From: Plecoglossus altivelis | Taxonomy: Eukaryota; Chordata; Actinopteri; Osmeriformes; Plecoglossidae | Length of the DNA stretch: 64,000 nucleotides | NCBI GenBank assembly: GCA_036571765.1 | Contig: BROE01000010.1 | Coordinates: 10,012,601-10,076,600 of the forward strand | Reading direction: 5' to 3' | Part shown: piece by piece, positions 48,201 to 56,333 of the stretch | Layout: the number at the start of each line of letters is the position of its first letter | Position numbering within the stretch: the stretch's first letter is position 1 | The notes under the pieces: generated by a model | What the model saw: the letters and a program-made list of their open reading frames with translations, nothing else | Told to the model about the DNA's origin: nothing | Databases searched by the model: none | Program-made: the position numbers and the translations under genes

Positions 48201-51184
48201 AATCAATGTTTTGTTTCCATAGCCAGATAGATGCCTTAAAGCATTGAGGTATCATGCCCAGGACCTGGGTGTGGACTGCCTACCTAGCCTCACCTTCTAC
48301 AGTTAAGCAAATGTCAACAGTTTATGTTCAGTAATGGTTTTCACCTGTTGATTCAATCTGGCCTTCTCGAGAGGGAGTAAGGCTGCAGACTGTAACATAA
48401 GCAGTCATCTTACAGTCTCTTCCCTCCCAATGCCTGCCCTCCTCTTCCCCCCTGGCCCCTTATCCTCACCCATGAACTGCTAATGGTCCAAAAATAGTTC
48501 CCGAACATAAACTTTCAAGTAACTTTTTACAAACATCCTCAGTTTGATTATCATTAGTCAACTGCATTCTATATATGCATACAAAAGCACAAAAAAACAC
48601 AAATTACTTGGAAGCAATTTGTTCATGTTGAGACTCAAGTTTAATTTATTCGGTTGTGTATCTCAAACTTCAATAGAGATACTCTGATTTACTTAAAGCG
48701 TTTAAGGGGAAGGTAACACTAAGGAATTCAAATTCTGGGTTTTAGGTAAATCTTTGAAATACTGAACAGGAGGTTTCATTCATATAATTCTTGGGTGAAC
48801 CCTACTCTCGCTAATGGATAGCATCATTCTGCATTGTGAGTTACAACATGAAATATGTCGGGGGAGTTGAAAGGGATCCAAAAACTGACATCTCTCATCA
48901 ATCTCTTAGCCACCTTTGCCAATTCGCAGTTGGCCGAAGGGGCTTCCAAAAGATTTACAAAATATTAATTGATTACGGATATATATCTCAAGATATAGTC
49001 AGACATACTAAATCCAATACACATGAAAGAAATATACCTTGCTGAATCAATATAATTTTCAAACCTCTGCCAATGCCGCCCATAAAATAAGGAATTAATT
49101 ATTATTGCGATCTGTCTTGCTCAATGACATATTTAATTGAGATGTTATTATAATGATGGTTAATGACTGCCAGTGAACATAAAATCACTTTGACTTGTTT
49201 CACTGACACTCGGAAAAAAGTTATTTGGAGCAAACAACGAGCACATCCTAAATACTGTAGTTTACTGGTACGTCATTATGAAATGAACAAACAGAACTGT
49301 ACTGTGCCAGTGGCAAACGCAAGGTCATCCCCACCACTTTCCTCTGACTTATCACACTTTGGTACTTTGAATATTTGTGATTTGCATACTTTGACGTCTC
49401 CCTTCACACAGAAACTAGGAGTCTTATTTCTCTTTGTTTCAGTCTTTCTCTGTTGCAATGCAGACCACAGTTGTGTCAGGTAAAGTGCAACATCAATATA
49501 TGGTGTGATAAACTGGAAGTAGGTATGTTTACAGATGAACAGGAAGTAGGTATGTCTACAGGTGAACAGGAAGTAGGCATGTCTACAGGTGAACAGGAAG
49601 TAGGCATGTCTACAGATTAACAGGAAGTAGGCATGTCTACAGTTGAAGAGGAAGTAGGCATGTCTACAGGTTACTGGTTAGGTTTCCCCTGAGCTGTGAG
49701 GCTCTTTGAACAGACCACTCCGCCTCTACCATGCCTTCTCGCTGCAGTCCTGAAACAGACATCGTGTCAATGTTTGTCATTGTTGAAAACCATACGGAAT
49801 ATAAATGCTGTGTTTTGAAAGAAAGAAATGTGTGTGTGCAGGTTAGAGTCTAAGACCTGCTTGCCCTGAAGCATCATAACTCTCTAAGAGTTCTAAAGTC
49901 TAGATCAAGCTGTTAGGGTTAGGGTCTTCCCCTCTCGCTCTCTCTCCACTTATATGTCCTTACTCTGGCTCTGGGAACAGTGATACATGTTGGTGGTCTG
50001 CAACGCGTGAGAAAGCTTCTTGAAATGTGGCTCCGATTGACCTTGTGACAGTTTCACACTCATGAGAACTCAAACCGGTGCCAAAGCAAACCTTTCTGTG
50101 ATGCGTGTGCTTAATGTTGTTTTACACTGGGGCTTTAAGGAGAGTCATACAATATGGTCAAAATCATCATACCTTTCCACCAGAGCAGATGGACTGCAGC
50201 CAAATATGCAGCCAATAAAGCCCTCTGCTAAAAATAAGAAGGGCATACCAAGTGTGTTTTTGTGAGGCCTTAATAGCTACATCTTGCAATGTGTTCGTTC
50301 TCGCTCCATTTGCACTAAAGGTCAGACCTGTGTCTTGGAAAGTAAGTATTAGAAAGTAATCCATGTGTTTTAATCTGGTTTGGAGTTAGCCATAATGGTA
50401 GTGGTCCATTTCCCCACATTACTTTAAGTGCACCTAGTCGTTACAAAAAGAGGCCTAATTGACCCAGGTCTGACCTTAAGCCTTGGGCTGCTGTGGAGCA
50501 GTGACCAAAATTAAGATAGAGTTGAATATACACGATTTAACATGCTAAATTAAGTCCATAACAACTCGCATCCAATAACGTACTCACACACTTCAAATTA
50601 CCATGAAGTCAATGAGTCTCGGCTTTTCCTACATCAAAAGAGTTTAACAAATTTACCTCGGATTTCCACACGACATAGGCGCTTGAGCTGGATTGTTGCA
50701 GCTTCTTCTGAAGCCACCTCCGAGGTGAGAACAAAGTGTTGGTGCTCCCAAGGGGAGTGTTACTGGGGCTCCGGACAAGAAAAGGTAAATCCCACGCGGT
50801 ATTCCTTTTTGCGCCCCTCACATCATATTCGAAGTGGAAGTTGGAAGACGAAGACGGGGATATGTCCAGTGGTGTGGATGGGGGCGAGATGGAGGATCGC
50901 GGTTGTTTCCATCTCTGAGTTTTGGAGCGCAGGTCGTGCTTGAACGCAACCAAGTGTTCCGGGGACCCATGCAACAGCGAAGACGCAAAGACACCTGCTT
51001 CCCCCACGCTTAACCCAGGTGCCTTCAATCTGTCTCCAGGTGCAACATCAGTCTCGCTGCCACAGTGTCTTATGATGGCAGGGTCCAAGCTACGAGTTTG
51101 CCGTAGCTTCCTTTTAGAGATAGCTTTTGATGCCGGAGAAGAGCAGGAGAAGACGCTATTCAGTATTCCTTGAGCAGAGGACAT
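10161..51184 (-). CDS. arhgap6: Rho GTPase-activating protein 6, complete 13-exon coding gene
   Basis: The coding sequence joins 51184-50657, 21374-21215, 19636-19565, 17789-17515, 17334-17139, 16804-16749, 15063-14913, 14438-14290, 13014-12835, 11723-11632, 11412-11159, 11034-10951 and 10747-10161: 2784 nt, 927 residues plus TGA. All introns are GT-AG and phases agree at every junction. The product matches human ARHGAP6 (974 aa) from start (FSCSSPAS, KRKLRQTRSLDPA) to end (DWQRDRWQIWQLLSS, then PETLV). The RhoGAP domain spans about residues 392-590. It has the arginine finger R419 in VGIFRVGSS, K456 and R460 in [15 protein letters not shown], and N539 in NKMTSLNLATIFGPNLL, so it should be catalytically active. 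From family knowledge, it accelerates GTP hydrolysis on RhoA and remodels actin. Long Ser/Pro-rich N- and C-terminal regions flank the domain. No frameshift or internal stop was seen. The span of about 41 kb is compact compared with mammals. The start is the first ATG aligned with the human N terminus. Confidence 0.97.
10951..11034 (-). CDS. arhgap6: arhgap6 coding exon 12 (residues 705-732)
   Basis: The acceptor CCATCAG|ACACAA gives EEHANIWGAWHSTLKPGLKD and then QSYTG, matching human [20 protein letters not shown]. The donor is ACAG|GTACTC. The exon is 84 nt and phase 1 at both ends. An alternative acceptor (AACAG|AGG), 12 nt further in the direction of transcription, would drop four codons and keep the frame. 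The upstream acceptor is favoured by alignment and by its pyrimidine tract. Confidence 0.88.
11078..11122. repeat. (CAT)15 microsatellite inside arhgap6 intron 11
   Basis: Fifteen perfect CAT units lie in a 124-nt intron (11035-11158), taking more than a third of it. The chance poly-Asp and poly-Met ORFs on the minus strand come from this repeat. Confidence 0.97.
11159..11412 (-). CDS. arhgap6: arhgap6 coding exon 11 (residues 620-704)
   Basis: The acceptor CCACAG|GAGTCC leads into a Ser-rich region with [20 protein letters not shown] (human [20 protein letters not shown]) and RVPEQYTLVGQVAG. It ends AAAG|GTGAGA in phase 1. The following intron is only 124 nt and contains a CAT microsatellite. 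Confidence 0.94.
11632..11723 (-). CDS. arhgap6: arhgap6 coding exon 10 (residues 590-619)
   Basis: The acceptor CTTTAG|GTTCCC leads into [20 protein letters not shown] and VDYLLRRKAS. This nearly invariant post-GAP segment matches human [20 protein letters not shown]. The exon ends TCACA|GTGAGT in phase 2. Confidence 0.95.
12774..12796. repeat. (CA)n microsatellite in arhgap6 intron 9
   Basis: A perfect CA run lying about 40 nt past the exon 9 donor in the direction of transcription. Confidence 0.9.
12835..13014 (-). CDS. arhgap6: arhgap6 coding exon 9 (residues 530-589), end of RhoGAP domain
   Basis: The acceptor TCCCAG|CTGACA leads into LTGNKMTSLNLATIFGPNLL, then HKQKNSDKEFSVQSSARAEE and LIASYQTLFM. 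N539 in the SLNLATIFGPNLL motif is the conserved RhoGAP asparagine. The exon is 180 nt, phase 0 at both ends, with donor ATG|GTACGG. Confidence 0.96.
14290..14438 (-). CDS. arhgap6: arhgap6 coding exon 8 (residues 480-529), RhoGAP core
   Basis: The acceptor TCTCTAG|TGTTGG leads into LLDSEEQLSATQLLVYLLPA, then CNCDTLHRLIEFLSTVA and HLKDGQE. It corresponds to human [20 protein letters not shown] and CNCDTLHRLLQFLS. The donor is GAG|GTGAGG in phase 0. Confidence 0.95.
14913..15063 (-). CDS. arhgap6: arhgap6 coding exon 7 (residues 430-479), RhoGAP core
   Basis: The acceptor TGTCAG|CTGAGG leads into LREEFDRGVDVQLDEEHSV, then [20 protein letters not shown] and ELYTAFINTM. It contains the conserved K456 and R460 of the K-x-F-L-R-x-L-P-type RhoGAP motif, here [11 protein letters not shown]. 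It ends ATGC|GTGAGT in phase 1. Confidence 0.96.
15991..16085. repeat. GA-rich simple repeat in arhgap6 intron 6
   Basis: GAGA units broken by AACAGA and ATACAGA variants. Confidence 0.9.
16749..16804 (-). CDS. arhgap6: arhgap6 coding exon 6 (residues 411-429), arginine finger
   Basis: This 56-nt exon encodes GLQTVGIFRVGSSKKRVRQ. R419 in GIFRVGSS is the catalytic arginine finger of RhoGAP proteins. The acceptor is CCACAG|GTCTGC and the donor CAG|GTAATT; the exon enters in phase 1 and leaves in phase 0. The exon is asymmetric, so skipping it would frameshift and inactivate the protein. Confidence 0.96.
17139..17334 (-). CDS. arhgap6: arhgap6 coding exon 5 (residues 346-410), start of RhoGAP domain
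   Basis: The acceptor CGGCAG|GGGGGA leads into GGMSVDSITDLDDNQSRLLE, then LSLNPIYRQVPRVVDSCCQH. This is the start of the RhoGAP fold and is almost identical to human. The donor is TATG|GTAACC in phase 1. The boundary is supported by direct joining in the human protein (RRRGAMSVDS), which lacks the 60 residues the intervening intron would encode. Confidence 0.96.
17335..17514 (-). other. arhgap6: arhgap6 intron 4: 180 nt, in frame and without stop codons
   Basis: The intron runs from GTGAGC to CGGCAG between exons 4 and 5. Its length is exactly 60 codons, and reading continues from exon 4 through it into exon 5 with no stop. A retained transcript would insert 60 residues just before the RhoGAP domain, including a Pro-rich PTPPPLPPS segment and a hydrophobic stretch. 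The human protein joins the flanks directly, so splicing is the expected main form. Confidence 0.85.
17515..17789 (-). CDS. arhgap6: arhgap6 coding exon 4 (residues 254-345)
   Basis: The acceptor CTCCAG|AGTGCC opens ECLTHAFGMPLSQVIANDR. A DEQKDSSDLVSSIL segment, a Ser/Asn-rich ELSSSNSSLSSTSE stretch and SPNTPEAAPRARRR follow. These match the human protein, with a small fish-specific PPPRDEQ insertion. The exon ends AGG|GTGAGC in phase 0, immediately before the stop-free 180-nt intron 4. Confidence 0.95.
17821..17860. repeat. (TGAG)10 microsatellite in arhgap6 intron 3
   Basis: Ten perfect tetranucleotide units starting 31 nt upstream (in gene direction) of the exon 4 acceptor. On the transcribed strand it is (CTCA)n, so it may act as an extended pyrimidine-rich tract. 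Confidence 0.95.
19565..19636 (-). CDS. arhgap6: arhgap6 coding exon 3 (residues 230-253)
   Basis: This is a 72-nt microexon-scale block encoding a highly basic stretch (DGQKRKKSLRRKLDSLAKEK). Both ends are phase 1, with acceptor CATAG|ATGGAC and donor AAAG|GTGTGT. Because it is symmetric, skipping it would preserve the frame and remove the Lys/Arg cluster. The human protein has the equivalent [21 protein letters not shown] segment. Confidence 0.93.
20313..20346. repeat. GA simple repeat in arhgap6 intron 2
   Basis: GAGAGA run following a GGGAGA-rich stretch. Confidence 0.85.
21073..21196. repeat. CT/GTCT/CA simple repeat abutting the arhgap6 exon 2 donor
   Basis: A long CTCT tract with GTCT interruptions, then a (CA)n run. 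On the transcribed strand it begins about 20 nt after the exon 2 splice donor as GT-rich and then GA-rich sequence. Confidence 0.92.
21215..21374 (-). CDS. arhgap6: arhgap6 coding exon 2 (residues 177-229)
   Basis: The acceptor CTCTAG|GGTGAC leads into GDFTWNSLSGRSV, then IQSLSELERVRLQEVAF and GCQITIPK, nearly identical to human exon 2. The exon ends AAAG|GTGTGT in phase 1. The donor merges into a GT/GA-rich microsatellite tract, which makes it an unusual and probably weak 5' splice site. Confidence 0.95.
26682..26706. repeat. (CA)n microsatellite
   Basis: A perfect CA run in arhgap6 intron 1. Confidence 0.92.
27207..27282. repeat. GT/CTGT compound microsatellite
   Basis: Alternating CTGT and GTGTGT units ending in (CTGT)n in arhgap6 intron 1. 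Confidence 0.92.
29214..29269. repeat. CT/CA compound microsatellite
   Basis: A CTCT run followed by two CA runs in arhgap6 intron 1. Confidence 0.88.
30024..30120. repeat. (GA)n microsatellite with GACAGA tail
   Basis: About 44 nt of perfect GA, then GACAGA and GAGCGGGAAA units (the latter duplicated), in arhgap6 intron 1. Confidence 0.93.
30563..30594. repeat. (GT)16 microsatellite
   Basis: A perfect GT run in arhgap6 intron 1. Confidence 0.93.
33253..33292. repeat. (CA)20 microsatellite
   Basis: A perfect CA run of about 20 units in arhgap6 intron 1. Confidence 0.95.
34064..34085. repeat. Poly-G run
   Basis: A 15-base G homopolymer preceded by GGGGGA. It is a potential G-quadruplex and a likely sequencing-error site. 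Confidence 0.9.
37738..37836. repeat. GA-rich simple repeat
   Basis: GAGAGA and GGGAGA units in arhgap6 intron 1. Confidence 0.9.
40578..40632. repeat. GT/GTTT microsatellite
   Basis: A GT run interrupted by TTTG and TATG, in arhgap6 intron 1. Confidence 0.9.
45154..45174. repeat. (GGA)7 microsatellite
   Basis: GGA triplets in arhgap6 intron 1. Confidence 0.88.
46756..46774. repeat. (CA)n microsatellite
   Basis: A short CA run in arhgap6 intron 1. Confidence 0.85.
49515..49671. repeat. 27-bp minisatellite, six copies
   Basis: Units begin GGAAGTAGGCATGTCTACAG at 49515, 49542, 49569, 49596, 49623 and 49650, all exactly 27 bp apart, with a few substitutions and no indels. It lies in arhgap6 intron 1, about 1 kb from exon 1. 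Confidence 0.97.
50657..51184 (-). CDS. arhgap6: arhgap6 coding exon 1 (residues 1-176)
   Basis: This exon encodes the N-terminal Ser-rich region, from MSSAQGILNSVFSCSSPAS through a basic KRKLRQTRSLDPA motif and the SPRRWLQKKLQ and YVVWKSE blocks, all recognisable in human ARHGAP6. It ends GAG|GTAAAT in phase 0. The open frame continues 15 codons past the donor but shows no similarity there, so the donor is preferred. No known catalytic domain lies here. Confidence 0.95.
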
Positions 51185-51906
51185 CTCTCCTTATCCGCTC
51201 AGCGCAAGAGCGCATTAGCGGACGTGCCGGTTGATTTTCTTGGAGTTCAGTTTGAGTTAACTAATGAACTACCCTACTCCAAGCTGCCCCATCAGAAACT
51301 ACTCTTTGAAATCCCTGTAGCTCCGTCTGGATTGCTTTTGCGCTGAAACCGGAATGCAGTTTAGTCCCATTGCAAAAAGAGAGACGGAATTTGTCCTCTC
51401 GTGTTCTTCTGCACGTACCTACCTCTTTTCCAAACCGGAGTGTGACGCGTCAGGTTGTGCCGAGTGAACTTCATCACTTTGTGTATCCAGAACCAACCGT
51501 AACCGTTATAGGCGCACTTCATTGCATAACACCGTGCGTAAAGGGTTTTGAGTCGGAGTAGTTCATCAGTATGGTTATTGAGCTACTCTTTGCGCGCATA
51601 TATTTGATTGGTTTGCAAGTATTATGTATTGTAGCACAAGTCAACGTAGTTGAATTTGATTTGAATTAGTTTGGTTAAGGATTAATCTTCCGTGATGTAA
51701 TGTTTTACATAAGGTAAGCTAGTAAACAGATGGTCTAAGACATTGACCTGTTTCTTACCGATTGATATTTGCAGTATAAAGAGCAGGATCGGTGTCTATG
51801 TGTTAGAATACGGGCACAATGGCAACATATAGTAATGCCAAGATAGTAAAAATGTATTAACTTCCAGGTGTGAATGTATTCACAGGTTAAGTTTATGTGT
51901 TGTTGT

Positions 51907-52324
51907 CCCATGTTACTCACCTCAAATGAATACTAAAAGTAAACCTGGGGTTACAACCATGTCTGTGTGTGTGTGTGTTTGTGTGTGAAAGTATGGGAAA
52001 TATGAAGCACTGCAGGACGCTGGGGGAGGAGTGCTCTGATAAAGAAGCTTATGAAGTAGCACGGCATGACACTGATAACAGCTCAGTCCGATTTGACCAG
52101 CCTAAAAACAGCCAGCCCATGTTACTCACCTCAAATGAATACTAAAAGTAAACCTGGGGTTACAACCATGTCTGTGTGTGTGTTGTTGTGAGAAAGACAT
52201 ATGGGAAAGTATGAAGCACTGCAGACGCTGGGGGAAGAGTGCTCTGATAAGCAGCTTAATGAAGTAGCAAAACGGCATGACACTGAATAACAGCTCATCC
52301 GATTGACCAGCCAAAACAAGCCAG
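51907..52324. repeat. 209-bp tandem direct duplication
   Basis: Copy 1 (51907-52115) and copy 2 (52116-52324) both begin CCCATGTTACTCACCTCAAA. Both include a GT microsatellite and end with GACCAGCC followed by an A-rich stretch and GCCAG. The copies differ mainly by one- or few-base insertions and deletions at short runs, for example CAGGACGC against CAGACGC and GATTTGACC against GATTGACC, rather than by substitutions. Confidence 0.95.
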
Positions 52325-52373
52325 GAGAGAAGCAATTGTGTGTGTGCCGTGAGTGTGTATGTTTGAGAGAGAG

Positions 52374-52414
52374 AGACAGAGAGAGAGAGGGGGGGAGAGA
52401 GTGAGGGGGGGGGG
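52374..52414. repeat. GA then poly-G simple repeat
   Basis: A GAGAGA run followed by two G runs broken by AGAGAGTGA, in the arhgap6-msl3 intergenic region. Confidence 0.88.
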
Positions 52415-53321
52415 AACGGAAAATATCAGCCATAAAGTGTTGTTGAAGGACTTGAAGTGCAGTAAATTGGCCAGCTTGCAGTACAAAAAGCATGTTTTGT
52501 GTGCCTGAGTAAGTAAGTGAGATGTGTGAGAGGAGGGGGGTGACAGTGCTTTACAAAACTAGCATGGAGGGATAAGGTTTGGGGTTCTGGGGCCTCCGTG
52601 TTGAAATCAAACTTGCACATGCCTTGGGGACATCTGTTGTCAGGATGACATCAGAAAATGTGTGTGTAAAGTCCCCCAAACCTTCATGTTTGAAGCAAAA
52701 TACTGTTTCAATAAAGTGAAATGGTTTCATGTTGACTGGTCAGCTGTACTCAAATTTGTCATGCTTAGGGACATGTGCTTTTCATGAAAACCTCCCTCTA
52801 TCTTGAGAGTCTTTGGAGGGGTATGGTGATTACGTCAGTCATTGTTATTCATTGCCATGGTAGAACCTCCTTCCTTCGGTCCGTTTGCAGGATTAACTGT
52901 AGATGTAATTAATTAATTAAAGACTTATAAATGGATTATCAGTGAAATGTAATATCACAGTTTGTGTCAATGAGAATCCAGATCTAATGTTTGTATGCTT
53001 TGGTCAGTGCACAACGAGATATGCATGCTTCTATTTGTAGAACAGTTGTATCAAAATGTATGCATTACACTACATTATATTAAAACGTGTCTAACAATAA
53101 ATTAAACGTGTGCTTGATAATCCTGGTATTTGGCGACATCTTCTGGGCAATCCATTATATTTTGACGGTGTCCATAGAGGTCCATAGTACAATTTCCAAT
53201 TGCGTTTTCGTTAGTAAGGTTGCTCTCCTGTTTCCATAGTTTTCCGAAGACCCCGTGGGATACAGCCCGGTAACGAAGGGGTTAAGGAGTGGGGGTCCAG
53301 ATACCTCCTCTCCTCCTCGCC

Positions 53322-53336
53322 ATGACGAACAAATGA
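53322..53336 (+). CDS. Upstream mini-ORF overlapping the msl3 start codon
   Basis: A 4-codon ORF (ATG ACG AAC AAA TGA) has a good initiation context (GCC before ATG, A at +4). Its stop overlaps the msl3 start in an ATGA arrangement, with the msl3 ATG at 53333. The msl3 ATG itself has a weaker context (C at -3). If both lie in the mRNA, initiation at msl3 would use leaky scanning or reinitiation. The peptide is probably not functional; the element is regulatory by inference. Confidence 0.4.
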   Translation: MTNK

Positions 53337-53431
53337 ACTCGCGGGGAATGAAATTTAAATTCCACAAAGGAGAAAAGGTCTTGTGTTTCGAACCTGATCC
53401 AACGAAGGCCAAAGTACTGTATGATGCAAAA
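53333..53431 (+). CDS. msl3: msl3 coding exon 1 (residues 1-33)
   Basis: This exon encodes MNSRGMKFKFHKGEKVLCFE and PDPTKAKVLYDAK, the first strands of the chromo-barrel with cage residue Y30. The frame is open upstream to about 53255 but has no earlier ATG. The donor is GCAAAA|GTAAGT, phase 0. Confidence 0.96.
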
Positions 53432-56301
53432 GTAAGTAGAGATTGCCTGTGGCTAACCAGATCTTTTGATAAATTAAATGGCTCGTGCGGAGTTTGCAGT
53501 GGTTGACTTTCAGCAACAGCCAATATAAATTTTACATGCGATAATAAAAAAATATTCCAAGCGAAATCGGATCTATCTGCTCATTAGCTAGCATACGTTA
53601 GCTCAGTAGCTAGCTAGCTAGCCTCGCCGTGCGCATGTATTAGGCCACTTGCATGTGCCATCTACTGCAAACAGACTCGAATTGTTGGCCCAGTCAGACC
53701 GTCATCAAGCACTATGCTCATCACTACCACCAGCGCTAAGAACAACAGCTTCTACGAACAGGAAACGCGAAGTTGATCATATCTAGCTAGCAAGTGAAGC
53801 TAGCTAACGTCAACAAAGAATACTGGCAACAAGAGCGTCCAAACAGACACATTAATTGACCATTTCAATTTGTGCATTACAGGCCACGGCCCAATATTAC
53901 TAACTCGTCTTAGCGCTAACGTCTATACATCTAGCTGTAAACATATTTACTTAGTTTAGAAAAGCTAACTAGACTAGAGCTACTGCACGTAGAGCTACTG
54001 TACGTAGAGCTAGCTAGCCTGTACTTAACATCGATCTGTATCTCTGTCCAGTAATATACTTGTACTAGTACAAGTCTATGGCATCTATATTTTTCTTTGA
54101 ATATGTTTGGTGGATGTAATTTAGTGATTGACGTTTTTGATCGTACGTTTCAGGTTGTTGATATTGTAATTGGTAAGGATGAGCGTGGTAAAAGAGTGTC
54201 CGAGTACCTGATTCACTTCAATGGTTGGAACCGAAGGTACAGTCAGCATCACGCAATGTAATAATTAGTTAGTTACATGGTAATAGACAGACGTGATACG
54301 GAGGCCTACGTGTTGGTTTCTGTTACAGTTGGGATCGCTGGGCTGCAGAGGATCATGTGCTCAGGGACACCGACGAAAACCGCAAATTACAGAGGAAACT
54401 GGCTCGCAAAGCTGTGGCGCGCATGTGAGTCCCGACCAAACAGTTTGGAAATGATGGAAACGGAACAAGGCATACATTTGTTACCTGCTGTGCATTCTGT
54501 GTAACCAGTAGTGTACTGGTTGGCCAGCGAACAAACACGGTGTTGGTTGACATCCAGATGACCGTTTAGGTGATATTATTTATGTTTATTATGCCTTATG
54601 TGTGTCATCAGGAGGAGAAAGGGATGGGGGAAGAGACGTCGTTGTCTGCCTGGTGTTGAGTCAGCGCTTAAGACCCTTAATGAAGAGGATAAGGAAGAGT
54701 CTGGAGACGCATGTAAGAACGGTCTGGACTGTTACCTCATGAAGTGACACCCAGCAGGACACGTTGTGTACTGTGGCAGGCGTATTCTGTGAGCCGACAA
54801 CTTACCTGTCGAGTATATTAACCATAAGATGGTCAACCAGACTTGAGACCTGAATTCTGCCATTTTCAGTATTTATCCTGGATTGCGGTCAGATGGGAAG
54901 AAACTATCTCACGAGGTGCTTTCATCTGCTGTTTTGCTTCGATTAGGTTTGATTTCATCTTCAGACCACAGTGACGAGGACAATTCTGAGGACCCGGAAT
55001 CTTTAAAAAGCGAGGAAAGCGACTCCTCTGAGGATTTAGACAAGATGGTAAGTTACCGCCGCCCAAGTGTCACATGGGGGGGGTCTGGGATTACGTTGTT
55101 GTCTATCTTGCCACCTTTCATTTACTTTCCATCCTGAATGCGTCTTGTAAATGCCGTTTGCATCTCCCCCATAAGGAAGAACAGGAGGCCCACGCCAAGA
55201 GGGAGGGGGAGGACAAAACCATCAATATTGACATCCCTGAAGTTTTGAAGAAGAAGCTGGAGGATGACTGCTACTACATCAACAAGAGAAAGAAGGTGCC
55301 AGAAGAATGCCTGTTCTCAGGAAGAAAACACAAACCCACGTTCATCCATTTTTCCTTTCCCCCACCCATTCTAAAACTTTGTCAAAATAAAACACCACTT
55401 CACCACCTGAGCGTCTAAATATAAGTTGATGTTCTCTCCCCAGTTAGTGAAGCTTCCATGCCAGATGAACATAGTGAACATTCTGGAGTCCTACGTGAAG
55501 CACTTTGCTATTAACGCTGCCTTCTCAGCCAACGAGAGGTATAGGCATGCTCAGACCTCGGCACAGGCAAGCGTCAGTCCTCACTACGTTCCTCCTGAAA
55601 AGAAGTGAGTCTTCAAGGTTGAGGTACAACCGTCCGTGACTGGTTCTGTACCGATTCCTTTACTGGTCATTTGTTGCCATTTTGCATATAGAGTTACATA
55701 TCGTTCTGGGTCATATCCACAGTGAGGAGCTGTGCAAGGAGATGGTGGACGGACTTCGGATCACCTTCGACTTCACCCTTCCCATGATCCTGCTCTACTC
55801 CAACGAGCATGCCCAGTTTAAGAAAGTCAGCTCTTCCAAGTTCTTCCTACCTATACGAGACAACACCACCAGCTCCAGCAAGTAAGACTCACTCGTCATA
55901 CTTTGAACTCATATTCATCTGAAAAGAATTCTCTCTGAAACCTACGTATACGCTCCCTGACCCACCCTCTCCCCTTCTCTCTGGCAGGACTCTCCGTGAA
56001 CGCACCCCCAGCCCTACGGGCCACAACCCCTCCACCCCCCAGTCCACAGACAGCCAGCCTGCCCTGAGCGAGGCCTCCACGACCACCACCCCCAAGCGCA
56101 GGCGCTGCCCCGACTCGGACGCCCCCCAGTCCCTGCGGCGTTCCACCCGCCACACTTCGGGCGGTGAGCGCCTGGCCGAGGGCGGCAGTGGCAGTGCCAC
56201 GGCGTCGCCTCAGCCCAAACGCCGCCTGGCGGACACGCCTGCCCAGCTACCCAAGTTCTTCCTCAATCTAGAGAAGAGTAAGAGCCGCGATGGTTTGAAC
56301 A

Positions 56302-56333
<32 letters not shown>

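Larger units (their letters stand above)
21375..50656 (-). other. arhgap6: arhgap6 intron 1 (29 kb), no nested gene recognised
   Basis: This single intron makes up about 70% of the gene. I found no ORF in it with recognisable similarity. In tetrapods the amelogenin gene AMELX is nested in this intron; no amelogenin-like exon (Pro/His/Gln-rich, PxxP-repeat) is visible. It contains many microsatellites (26.7, 27.2, 29.2, 30.0, 30.6, 33.3, 37.8, 40.6, 45.2 and 46.8 kb), a 27-bp minisatellite near 49.6 kb, and a GC-richer block at 24.9-25.4 kb. Large introns of this kind often carry enhancers, but none can be proven here. Confidence 0.8.
51185..53321. promoter_or_regulatory. Divergent intergenic region between arhgap6 and msl3
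   Basis: The two genes are transcribed away from each other, with start codons about 2.15 kb apart, so both promoters must lie here unless there are distant non-coding first exons. No clear TATA box lies at the expected distance from either ATG. A minus-strand CCAAT (plus ATTGG near 51608) lies about 0.4 kb upstream of the arhgap6 ATG. The centre carries a 209-bp tandem duplication (51907-52324) and GT, GA and G repeats. There is no credible coding sequence. Confidence 0.5.

Noticed and set aside
53255..53332. In-frame extension of MSL3 upstream of the ATG
   Set aside because: The extension has no ATG (it would start at GTG) and does not match the MSL3 N terminus, so the ATG at 53333 is preferred.
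55889..56200. Minus-strand Gly/Arg-rich ORFs over MSL3 exon 9
   Set aside because: They are antisense shadows of a GC-rich exon that clearly encodes MSL3 on the plus strand.
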